Shown here: piece after piece, positions 23,464 through 33,420 of the stretch
How positions within the stretch are numbered: position 1 is the first letter of the stretch
How the letters are laid out: every line of letters begins with the position of its first letter
From: Prostheceraeus crozeri
Taxonomy: Eukaryota; Platyhelminthes; Polycladida; Euryleptidae
DNA length: 64,000 bases
Direction of reading: 5' to 3'
Assembly: GCA_907163375.1 (NCBI GenBank)
Contig: CAJQUW010012931.1
Coordinates: 62,001 to 126,000, forward strand
Notes under the pieces: generated by a model
Database searches by the model: none
What the model was told of the DNA's origin: nothing
Seen by the model: the letters and a program-made list of their open reading frames with translations, nothing else
Translations under genes and position numbers: made by a program

Positions 23464-24150
23464 TTAGTGTATCTTTGAACATTTTGTCTTCTTCCAGCTG
23501 AGATCTGGTTTAATCGTGAGAAAAAATATATTGCCTATCCTGGTGTGATTTCTTTCATTGAATGATTTTAGTTTCCATGCGTTATGAAGGCATTGAAGTT
23601 TTTCCTCGAATGATCGGAAACGAAATTTTATTGGTCTGATTTTTATTGTTTCGCTTACCAAGTCGACGTCCAGTGAGTACACTGTCCTTTAAAACAGACG
23701 AAGTATCAAGAACAGAATTAGTATTGTCCTCACAATTATTATCATCATTTAAAGTGATAGATTCTTCGATTCCAAATATGATCGAATTGCTCTTGACATG
23801 AAGTATCTTTCTACAAAGAATACATGCAATGTGGTCACCATTGATACTCGTGTTGCAAGCACTACAAATTTTATCAAACTATATGTAACTGTTCCTCCTT
23901 GAACCAACCCATTGTTTGCTGAAATATTGAAGTTATCGATGAAATGACACAATGCAGAGACAAAAGTAAACCAGCAGTAAACACTATCCATAAAAGTTGA
24001 GTGCAAATGAGGTTTGAGATCAAATTGCTCAAAAATAGTGAGGAATGAGATCAAACTGAAACCTCAACGATGATCAAAGCACACATAGTTACCATAGGAT
24101 ATGAAATTCGAGGAAGTAATATCCGGTGAAATCAATGAAACATCAATATT
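23464..24150 (-). pseudogene. LINE-A ORF1 remnant with zinc-finger block
   Basis: On the minus strand, about 23,880-23,810 reads DKICSACNTSINGDHIACIL then CRKILH, a PHD-like Cys pattern often found at the start of CR1-type ORF1 proteins. Downstream (23,682-23,464) KIRPIKFRFRSFEEKLQCLH and NHTRIGNIFFLTIKPDLS match the nucleic-acid-binding C-terminal part. Frames shift between blocks. The 5' end of the LINE is not resolved (about 24,150). Confidence 0.6.
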
Positions 24151-24549
24151 CTTCAGGTGACAGAGAGATAAGTCCAGCTCGCACGACGATCTTTTTTCAG
24201 AACGTCATTTTTTAAAACCTAAAACATCTGTGGTGCATGCACTTTGATTTTAAGATATTTTTAATAAGGCTACACGTCCATAAATCCTTGACATGTGTCA
24301 AGTGATCTGATCCACATACATCTTCATGATAAATCTTAGCAACAATTTGGATACTATAGGGCTTCTGCCTAGACCTAGAAACTTTGAATGAAAATGGAAC
24401 TAAGGATGATACCAGAAATGAAAATATACTCATGTCATTCACTCTTACAGCATGTGGGTGAAAAATGGTGTGGGTCAGTTGGGTCGTGAATGTTTTCGTG
24501 AAATGTCGGTGGGTCACATATGCCGTGGGTTGATCCATTTCCAACTCTT

Positions 24550-24780
24550 TATTCTGGACAGATCTGTCACAGTGGTCCGCACACCCTCCAGTTGCTAGCT
24601 GCCTCGCCAAGAAAGGATTCAACTCAACCGCCTCCGAACCGGTGTAGGGCGTTTCCGGGTCACCCTGGAAAGATGGGGCATCGTCAGCTCAGCGCAGTGC
24701 ACCTGCCCCACTGGTCAACAAACCCATGTCACGTACTGCCTAACTGACCTGAAGCCACGCTGCAGCCTCAGCGATGTGGA
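24550..24780 (+). pseudogene. Jockey-like LINE fragment, downstream part
   Basis: Reading from the hAT-like right end: ILDRSVT (continuation of YLGVIL at 12,024), a deletion of roughly 200 residues, then LPRQERIQLNRLRTGVGRFR and LERWGIVSSAQCTCPTGQQT. This is the LNR(I/L)RTG...W...CxC..QT motif at the C-terminus of jockey-clade polymerases. One stop interrupts it. It confirms that one LINE copy was split by the hAT-like element. Confidence 0.65.
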
Positions 24781-24999
24781 GAACCCAAACTGCGGACATA
24801 TTTGAAAATCTTTTGACTTTCTATTATGGCTTCTTATATTCTGTTGACCTGAGTCAGAATCAAGCAGGATTCGTCGTATGACGTTATACATTGGATGTGA
24901 TATCATTCGGGTTCAGGATCCACACCTCTTTCAACGTCAACGGGATAGTGAATCACTTCACAATCAAACAAAATTAGCTGTGATTCTTTAAATTTTATT

Positions 25000-25263
25000 T
25001 ACAAGCTCGCTTGCAAGGGCTGTGATCGGTTTTACATAGGTCAATCAGGTGATACGCTTCGTCATAGAGTTACTGTCCACCGCCGACAAATTCGTGATCA
25101 AATATATTCGTTCCTCCCTGTGAGTAACCATATTAGAAATTGTGCTAGTAAGATTTCTGTGCAATTTTCTATAACTCCCTTTTATAAAATGTCCATTGGT
25201 TCAACTAAATTGGATTGGGAGTATAAAGAAAAACATTTATTAAGAAATTTCATCCTCCTATAA
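25000..25263 (+). pseudogene. Penelope-like GIY-YIG fragment
   Basis: The plus frame reads LACKGCDRFYIGQSGDTLRH then RVTVHRRQIRDQIY and an SNHIRNC block: a Cys pair, YIGQSG and the following Arg/His helix of a GIY-YIG nuclease. No start, no reverse transcriptase upstream, so a detached 3' piece of another Penelope-like element. Confidence 0.65.
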
Positions 25264-26454
25264 ATGCTTCAAACTGTTAACGTTCAGATTTCATTAATTG
25301 AAATCTATGCATGCATGATTTCCATATTTTTATTAGTTTGAATTTTCGTATTCAATGCATTTCATTTCGCCTTGAGGAGCCAACACAGTTGGCAGAAACA
25401 TGTCGGCGACTCACTGAAGATCTCTGGTTTTTTTCTTTTTTCATATATTTTTTTGTGAAGGAGCCGAGCAAGCGGGCGACTACCGGCATTTGATCGATAA
25501 ACTTAGGTAAATAAGCATGCATTTTTCCAGTCTTCAATAGTCTGACAATTCTGAAAGTCTGACTTCTGACAAATTACTTGCGTTTCTTTGTATTTTGAAG
25601 ACAGTGATATACAAGTTGATTTGTCTTAAAACTTCTGCATTTTAGTATTCTAATAGCAAAGCATCTGAATCTAACTTGGAAAAAATAAATATTGGTCACA
25701 AGCCTGTCATTGCCTGTTGCTTGTGGCCTCCTGTCTACTATGGATTGCAATTATCGAGACATTCGGCCCGATTCTGGGATTATCGATTGAAAAAGAGTTC
25801 CAAAAATTGTATGCAGGATTTTTATTGATACAAAATGCAAGTCACTGTCAGATAATGTGTACCCGCACTATGAGCAGTTGAACTAAACAACAATCCGACA
25901 TCCGACAATCCGAACATTTGGAGCTTCATTTTCTATTCGGATTGGATCAAACTGTTGAAAGTTTTAAACGCAAAGCGATGATCGCTTCCATTGGATTATC
26001 CACTTTGGCGATTTCGGCTCCATCCATGTGTTGCGCAATGAATGTCTTTTGATGTCAGTTTAATATACATTACATGTATGCTTGAACCCACATTTACTTC
26101 CTGCTTCACAAGGCGAGGCGTATGACTATTATTGTAAACGTATGACGAAAAATTAGATGTTGATTTAGATGACGAGGAATGTACATGTATTGTATACAAC
26201 CATTTTGTATGAGCTTCGTTGTCGGTTTTTGTTTGCTGAGTTTTACATTGTATTTTATTGTTGCATGTGTTTTTATTTTTGTATTGAGTGCTTTATCACT
26301 TTTTTGCTACATGAATTTTTGTTATTGAGTGTTTTGTTATTCGGCTGGAGTTATTATAGGGAACAACGAAACAGCTGCTCTTATATCCCTGAGTTTTACC
26401 GGCCTCTCTCGAAAATTCATTAAGCAAACGACTACGGTACCTAAGTTAACTTAC
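25264..26454. other. Unassigned intergenic or intronic DNA
   Basis: No recognisable gene. It lies downstream (minus strand) of the glycosyltransferase exon and may be its intron, but I found no continuing exon by eye. Confidence 0.4.
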
Positions 26455-27114
26455 CTCCAACCAATATGAATTTCCCGGGCGTGAGTACATGAATGAATTT
26501 TGTATATGACCAATATCACTGTTGTCGACCCAATGTCCATCCATTGCACCTAGAACTATGCTGGCATTTAACAGATGTTCAAAAGGTCTTACACATTCGG
26601 TATCAAGATCTGCGTAAATTCCACCATAGTGCAGCATATAAAAGTATCTTACAGCATCCACTCGCATTATGTTTTGAGGAAATGATTCATAGCGCTTTAC
26701 GAACCATGGATAATATTTCTTGATGAAATTGAGGTTGTCGTGATCCGTCCATAATTTGTAAGTCCATTTTGGGTAGCACCTTTTCCAGCTGTCAGCCCAC
26801 CTCTTCATTCTTTGGGAGGGCAAAGTCGATGTCTTCCATGACTGATGAATGATTGTCGTAATTCCACTTTTTGTTGCATTTCGTGGTATAAAAAAGTCAT
26901 CGATGAAAACACTACTTGGCACTTTTACAGGAGGCATAGTTGGATGAGTAGTTTCAGTGTGCGAAATTATAACCTCAGCAGCAAAGCTCGTAGGTTTCGA
27001 TCGCACTAAAAGTAATGAATTTCGAAAAGTAAATAAAGATGCCACCACGAATGTTATACAAAAAATGCAAAATATAAAAGGCAACTTTCTTCCTTGAGCT
27101 CGCGCTGTATCCAT
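26455..27114 (-). CDS. Glycosyltransferase family 32-like protein, first coding exon
   Basis: 220 codons from ATG (27,114) to GAG|GTAAGT, a consensus donor at 26,455/26,454, phase 0. The short basic N-terminus and hydrophobic stretch (about residues 10-30, PFIFCIFCITFVVASLFTF) indicate a type II Golgi membrane anchor. A stem follows, then IIHQSWKTSTLPSQ, RCYPKWTYKLWTDHDN, ESFPQNIMRVDAVRYFYMLH and GGIYADLDTECVRPFEHLL. The DxD in ADLDTE binds the metal-sugar nucleotide in GT32 enzymes (OCH1/alpha-1,4-GalT relatives). A TTTTGCAG acceptor-like site lies just upstream of the ATG. Acceptor sugar unknown. The rest of the catalytic domain must be in exons not seen here. Confidence 0.8.
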
Positions 27115-28744
27115 GAGAAATGCTATCTGCTGCAAAATCTATGAAGTTATGCTGAGACAGAAGGCAGTTGGTCACACCAGTGTGATGCATTGATTACATA
27201 AGTTTGTGATCCGAATTCGTGAATAACGAATGATGAAGTAACGCAACTTTGCAATCATTGGAGGATGATTTGTGTTGCAACAAAATCGTATTGTAAGAGT
27301 TGTCAGCAGGCAGTAGCCACTCACTGCTAGCGTGTGTTGCCCTAAAAATAGATCGCTCTCTTCTCTCAATATTTTCTCATTCAACTTCTCGTGATTGTGA
27401 CCTATCGCAGCGATATAGATTTTCTACCTGAATGAGATAAAAATAAATGTAGCTCGGGGAAATTGTCCTGTATTATTTGAAGCATTGATAACTGTGTTGC
27501 CGGACATCGTTCCCATTTCAAATTAATATTTAAACCATGATAATGTCGCTTTCCGGGTTGTATTTTATGCTTTTTTACATCTTCTTTTTAAATGAAAATC
27601 ATCATCCTCTAGGAATCTCAGTTAACTACATAAAATAAACTAAGATTAAGCCTACTGTACAAAATATAACTGCAATGAATAGATTTGTAATGAACTTTGA
27701 AGAAAAGAAAAGATAATACATGCGAAACTACAGTATAGGTACTGAACTTGCTAGAATCGACCTACAACGTATCACCTGGAACTACTCCATGAAGAAAATG
27801 AAATAGGGAACTAGATTTGTTATAAATGGACAAGTTGGTGACCAACTGTTCATGAAATTTAATATACCTCTCAAGAGGACCGGTCTGTGTCCCATCATAT
27901 CTAGCCTCAATTCGCAAACAACTATGCCAAGCGTAATCTGTACACTACGGAAGATGCTATCAATCACCTATTTCACTGCAGATGGAAAAGGAGATAATCA
28001 TTCACGTTGTTACCTAACTTAATATATATAAAATAAGCTGACCAAGCAATTATCAAAGTGTAGATCGCACTTGTAATTTAAAAAAAAGAAAAGGAAGGGT
28101 AATACATTCTGACAGATAAACTTCTGAAAATGATTAGCGAAGTATGACTACTATGCAACATTGAAAGTGTAACAAAAGAAAAAAATAACAATAATAAGGA
28201 AAAAATTAAATGAATGAATAAAAAATAAAAAAGGAAATAAACAGCACAAATGAAAATCATTAAGCATAAATCAAAATCAAAAATAAATAAAATAAATAGT
28301 CACAAGAAACTATTGAAAATAAATGAGTAGACTGCAAAAAATGAGTGCAAGCGAATAATGTAATACATGCTGAAAATAAAAGGAAATTAGTCCTTAAAAG
28401 GACTGGTTTTGAGTTCCCTGTACCAGCTAGGAAGTCATCAGCAGGAACTCAGGTAGGATTCGTGTTTCGGCCCCAATTCCTGAACACTGAATCCCACCTG
28501 AGCGGGGCCCTGCACAGTAAAACAGTACAACTTCCACAAAGTCAAAAGTCGGGATAGTCAAAATCGATGTAAGTCAAAATCGGAAAAAAAAGAAAATCTG
28601 ATTATTCGGTTAGCAGAAAACTGAACTTAGAAAATTATCTCGCTGAATACAACCCAAATTTCAAAAACCTGTGTAAAATTCTTTGTGCCTATGTAAACAT
28701 CTTTCTATATTATTGATTAAAGAATCTTGATTATAGTCTCTAGC
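27115..28744. other. Unassigned intergenic DNA
   Basis: No recognisable gene. About 28,075-28,345 is A-rich low-complexity sequence. A GT32 5' leader exon could lie here but none can be identified. Confidence 0.4.
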
Positions 28745-29580
28745 TACTAATTATCTAAAGGTCGAAGAAGCTTTTATCACGAAATCATCAAGGGATGAAC
28801 AAATTCGACCATGTCTTATAAGTTGTTCGTTAAATACCTCGCTACCCATTTTGTACGGGATTGTATTTTCTGGGAATGTTAGGAGTGTAACAGCAAAGTT
28901 AAAATCTATATACTTTATGATACACAGACGTTCGCAAACCATAATTATTCATTAGTCATGCTCAATTTAACATCTAGGTATTCAACCTCTTTTCTATTAC
29001 TACCGCTTCTGCTCGCTTCCAAGCTACCAGGGTAAATATGCTTTATAATCTGATTAAAATGTTTATAATTTATTATACAAATGTCGTCGATGCATCTAGA
29101 AGTATTAGATGACAGTTTAGCCAGTCCCATCTTCCTATTTTTCAGTAAATTTTGCATATAAACAAATTCGCGATGTTGTAAAAACAGATCAGCTAAGAGA
29201 GGACTGCAATTCCCACCCATAGGAATGCCACTAGTCTGATGGAAAACTTGACTTCGATACGTTATAAAAAACATTTTTAAATATAAACTTAACTGCGGAT
29301 TTGAATTTGTCCTTCGTAAAGGTTGTATAGCCGTTATATTTGGATCGTGATATGAAACTTTTATCATACCCAACGCATAAATATTTTTTATGTTATGATT
29401 GTCAAAAATCAAGTCAAGTAATTTAAAAATATGTTCTTTAGCTTCACGCTGGTCCAGGTTAGTATAAAGCGTAGAGAAACTAAACACTTGTGCACTTTTA
29501 ACATTCAGACTTTGGACTTTATTATATATATTCTTGCGATTTCGGGATTTATTTTTTCGTGAATTTCTATATGATGTCAA
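28745..29580 (-). pseudogene. Penelope-like reverse transcriptase fragment
   Basis: The minus frame 29,580-28,945 contains VFSFSTLYTNL (motif A region, usually DxxxLYTNI), HQTSGIPMGGNCSPLLADLF (motif B) and SRCIDDICIINYKHF (motif C; YIDD with Cys for Tyr), followed by VEYLDVKL. A stop, then 28,942-28,751 continues FPENTIPYKMGSEVFNEQLI and RHGRICSS, the thumb block of this family. No GIY-YIG follows on this strand. Truncated and interrupted; a different subfamily from PLE-d. Confidence 0.8.
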
Positions 29581-30627
29581 CTATCTACATACAGGTGCTA
29601 CATGTAGGCCTGCAGGCCTGCAAATATAGAAATCCATGATTTTAGTCTTGCCTCGAAGAAATATGCAAAGCTTGAACAGGACTTCTTCAGAAGTCTTGAC
29701 ATGCGTCAAAGCTATTGATAAGAGTGTGGAATTAAATTATGTAGGTCTATGCAGATTTTTTCCATGTATGCTATTGCCACTTCATGGTGCTATTGTGTGC
29801 TCTATATTCAGTTGATTTGAGTGTCAAGAGGGCATTTTTATAGAATGATCATTAAAAAGACCATGATACCGTGAGGATTCAAGTTCAAATGGAAATTCAG
29901 ATTCTAGTTTAAAGCATATAATGTCACTCAAAATCGGTGAATATGTGATTTATTTCGGTATCGGAAAGTAGGCCTATTCACTTGATCATCCAAGTATTTC
30001 GTGCCCGTTTCCATTTCTTTCTAAACAATTGCATTGATCATTATGAAAATATAATGTCTATCTCATTGATTAACCAGGAACATTTTTGTTGAAAAGGTGC
30101 AGCAAAAATTTTCTCAATCTTAAATAAAGGAACAAATTGCACTTTTTGTAAACGCCGTCCACCACTATGTGAAGAACGTCACGCATAAATCATGTGTTTC
30201 GAGATTCACTATTGGTGCTAAAGAAATATTCACTGGTTCATGTCAAGAAAACACTTTTACATTCGCCATCACCTTAAAGATTAGTACTCCAATTGACAAA
30301 TGCATAAATATATTCAGCCATGCCTTCATTGGAATAGTTAATTGATGAAATAGTGAATTTTCCATAAAAGAAATTTATATTGAATTGCTAATAGAAACTG
30401 TAGTTGCATCCTCACATCATCCGTTTCAAGATATCGCAACATTTGATCCAAATGACAAAGGAGGGAGCACTATTTAGATATGAAATCAAGGCACTATTAT
30501 TTTCACATCTAATAACAAATCGCTTTCTGTTTACTTCCTTGAGTTACATCTTCCATGTTTCACCGGCCATTGGCAGTCTGCAATCTGCCAAGTGTTGTAA
30601 TAAAAGAAAGGAAGTTTGAATGAAGAC
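29581..30627. other. Unassigned intergenic DNA
   Basis: No recognisable gene or repeat. Confidence 0.45.
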
Positions 30628-30712
30628 ATATTACCTTTCAAATGACAGCCTAGATCGTCGGCGCGAAGCGCCAGACGATTTAGGCTGATCATTTGAAAGG
30701 TAATATATGCAT
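30628..30712. repeat. Near-perfect hairpin (~38 bp stem)
   Basis: Two arms pair: ATATTACCTTTCAAATGA...GCCTA...GGCGC, a GAAG loop, then CGCC...TAGGCTGATCATTTGAAA and the rest. A few mismatches only. Non-coding. Could be a very short MITE or an RNA hairpin. Confidence 0.7.
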
Positions 30713-30943
30713 TGTTACTGAACTTAAAATCTATGACATCAAAAATCCAAGATTTTGATCTGCAAAAGACTCAAATCTATGATAATTTTCTACATAGCCC
30801 ATGCAGCTCAGAACATGGAAGCATGTAAAGCTTGAGATATCTACGAGTCCAAATTGTGAACCATAGGAATCACTTCAACGTCATTTTCACTGGGAATGCG
30901 AAGATGGACGGTGAAATGCTCCTACCTCAATGGCAGTACATAG

Positions 30944-30987
30944 CAAATTTGACGGCCTTAATCATGCAATTAAGGCCGTCAAATTTG
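30944..30987. repeat. Perfect 19-bp inverted repeat, 6-bp loop
   Basis: CAAATTTGACGGCCTTAAT (30,944-30,962), loop CATGCA, then its exact complement (30,969-30,987). No following T-run, so not a bacterial-type terminator. Function unknown. Confidence 0.8.
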
Positions 30988-31137
30988 GATTTGGAGATAT
31001 ATGAACGACTTTCATAGAAAAATGACATGTGAAATATCGGCGGACAACCCTACTTACTCAGTAACAATGTCAATTCATATTCTATGCAATAAATGCCACA
31101 GCATTATGAACATTTCATAATGCAGATGAAGCATCAT

Positions 31138-33022
31138 CACGGACATCCATGATCAATATAAGATATCCAAGGGACGCTCAACTCCCATACCATGTACTGG
31201 ACTGGAGGCCAGTGACTTTGGTAGACTTAATCAATGACGGTAGTTTGTATCTGGATAAAACCATGGAACAAGTGATAGACAATTCACTTACTTTACATCA
31301 GAATCCAGCTGAATTGATTGCTGTACATACGTTGAAGTAGAATGAAGCTCCGTTTCAGCAGCATAGTTGATTAAAATGATAGAAGGAGAGCCAAAGCTGC
31401 AATATATGTTATCAATTATTATATATATTGTTTTTCTTATAATCGCCCTTATATATTATTATATATTATATTATTTTCTTTTTATAAGAAAAACAATATG
31501 TATAATAATTGATAACATATATTGCAGCTTTGACTCTCCTTCTATCATTTTAAGCTGTACATACTAATTAATACGCCCGGCCCAGTCTTGCAGAGAAGTT
31601 GTCGGAAGAATCTGTGCAGTGTACATGTACAGTACACAAACAAGCATATCATCGATGGTCAATTTCAAATAAATTGTGACTTTCTATATTCATTGATTTT
31701 CCCATTGTCTTATCTCAAGCCTCCTCTTGTATAATTATTCGGACCACTGGTGGACTTCATTCGAGAATTCAAGAGCAATGAAGCGATATAACATGTATGG
31801 TTTATTTCCGGCCTTGAATTACTCAACTTTTATTAAACGAAAATTGATGGCTATTTTTATCACAGTGATGCTTGAATGTTTTCATATTCGCTGACAAAAT
31901 TTATGCGGATTTCGTAATCAACTTAAATCCTTATCAATGCTGTTCCTGAATAGCCCAATATGGTAGGAGCTTAAAATCGTTGAGAGTCATCAATCACCAC
32001 CGCTTGGTTTACTTTTTATTATTCATTTCTTTCTTTTTTTATGATCTCCGCATTTTATGAATCACTGACATCATAATCACATTTTATTTGTTTGGCGGAG
32101 TTTTGCTTATAATTTGAAGGCCTCCTGGGTGATGCTCTATACTCACGAATTGTCTAATAAAAGATAAAAATATATTGACTTCGGCAACCACTTACGAAAA
32201 GGCACACTTGGAAACACTGGTTGCAATTTTCCACCAAAATCTTGATAAAGGATCCTCCTAAAGAATGGATATTCAAGCGATTCTTGCTTAACTTTTAGCA
32301 TTTTCATTAGTTATATACCAATCAAATTATTATCAATTTTTGATGTTTCAATCTGTCTTGTGTTCGTTTCTGATTGCATAATCGGTAGATTTTCTTTATA
32401 TTCTACTTGCGTATTATATTTTCTTTGTATTTCACTTGTATAACAATGAATGAGACATGGACATATTGTGCAATGAGTGTAGTGGCAAGTAAAATCATCA
32501 CTGATCAGTTATCATTTAGTCCATGACTCCTTTGAACAAAGGAAATAGATTATCAAAATTTTCATTACCACAATTCTCCAAAAAAACACTGCTGAATCGA
32601 TTTTTGCAAGCGAATCTCTTTTGCAGTTAGCTATGCTAATGTATGAATTTTAATGTATGCTAATGTGTGAAATGTTCTGAGTCCACACCAATGGACATTG
32701 ATGCTGCGTGCCGTAGGTGAACAATTTCAATCACTAGCAGTTGATATTGCAGCTGTTATTGACAGTTGCTTATTCTTGTTGGAGATTTGTGATTCTTTAG
32801 TCTCTTCTTGACTGGGTCCAGAATCTTTCAACAGATTCCGTGTATGAATGCGCGCTAGAGTATTGGATAATTGTTGACAACTTGTTTCACGGTTTTATCC
32901 ACATGTACACAAGCTACCGTCATTAATTAAGTGTACCAAAGTCACTGGCCCCCAGTCCAGTATATGCTCTGGGGGTTGAGCGTCCCTTAGAAATCTTATA
33001 TTAATCATAGATGTCCCTGACA
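31138..33022. mobile_element. Non-autonomous DNA element with ~150 bp inverted ends
   Basis: 31,140-31,300 and about 32,868-33,022 are inverted copies at roughly 80 percent by eye, sharing AAGGGACGCTCAAC, TACTGGACTGG.GGCCAGTG, ACTTTGGTA, AATGACGGTAG and GGATAAAACC. The ~1.57 kb between contains a younger AT-rich palindrome (31,367-31,552) and no recognisable transposase. No clear target duplication. Confidence 0.55.
31367..31552. repeat. AT-rich palindrome (~70 bp arms)
   Basis: The left arm starts AAAATGATAGAAGGAGAG and the right arm ends with its complement; pairing continues through AAAGCTGCAATATATGTTAT and beyond to a central ~45 bp TATA-rich loop. Non-coding, MITE-like, nested in the larger inverted-repeat element. 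Confidence 0.8.
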
Positions 33023-33104
33023 ATGGCATCATAGAACTTTGATCACTAAAAGTCGACTCGCTATGTCTCCGGGATTTCTTTTATACTTTATAATTATATA
33101 CTTT

Positions 33105-33262
33105 ATACTTTATATAAAATTAAAGTATACCAGATTATTGCGTAGTTGTAGAATCGTATTTCAGAATCCCTTCTACATCTGATAAAATTTGTTGCCAAGG
33201 AAAATCTTTGTAGAGAGGGATTCTATCGCGGATATCTATGGTCCTAATAATCTGGCATACTT
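33105..33262. mobile_element. Small inverted-repeat element
   Basis: ATAAAATTAAAGTATACCAG with ATTATT near 33,112 and AATAATCTGGCATACTTTAT at about 33,245 are inverted copies. About 100 bp of non-coding sequence with GAATC(C/A)..TCT repeats lies between. Confidence 0.5.
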
Positions 33263-33265
33263 TAT

Positions 33266-33420
33266 AACGGATAGAGGATAGCTATACGATTCTCTGGCAT
33301 AACTCGTGAAATTATCTGATATATCCCTCGGGCTAAAGCCCTCGGGATTCATCAAATAATTTCCCTCTCTATATCCCAGATAATCGCACGGCCATCCTCT
33401 ATCCATTACATAATCTATGG
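33266..33420. mobile_element. MITE with central CCCTCGGGC palindrome
   Basis: GGATAGAGGATAGCTATACG at 33,269 is matched in inverted form by GCACGGCCATCCTCTATCC ending near 33,411. The centre holds a perfect palindrome, CCCTCGGGCTAAAGCCCTCG plus GG (about 33,327). A related CCCGAGAGCC piece occurs at 33,453. Non-coding. Confidence 0.6.

Larger units (their letters stand above)
12025..24549. mobile_element. hAT-like element hosting a nest of later insertions
   Basis: The left end CAGAGTTGGAAGTGGGTC and right end (read inward) AAGAGTTGGAAATGGATC form an imperfect terminal inverted repeat. The flanks are AATTCTGG (12,017-12,024) and TATTCTGG (24,550-24,557), an 8-bp target duplication with one difference, as expected for hAT transposons. 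Subterminal GTGGGTCA units occur at both ends. Removing the element restores the jockey-like frame (YLGVIL to ILDRSVT). The original cargo is small: about 12,030-12,550 and roughly 24,150-24,540. Everything else is later insertions. No hAT transposase was found. Confidence 0.6.

Noticed and set aside
28078-28260. 60-codon minus-strand hydrophobic frame
   Set aside because: Derived from A-rich low-complexity DNA; Phe/Leu runs are a compositional artefact.
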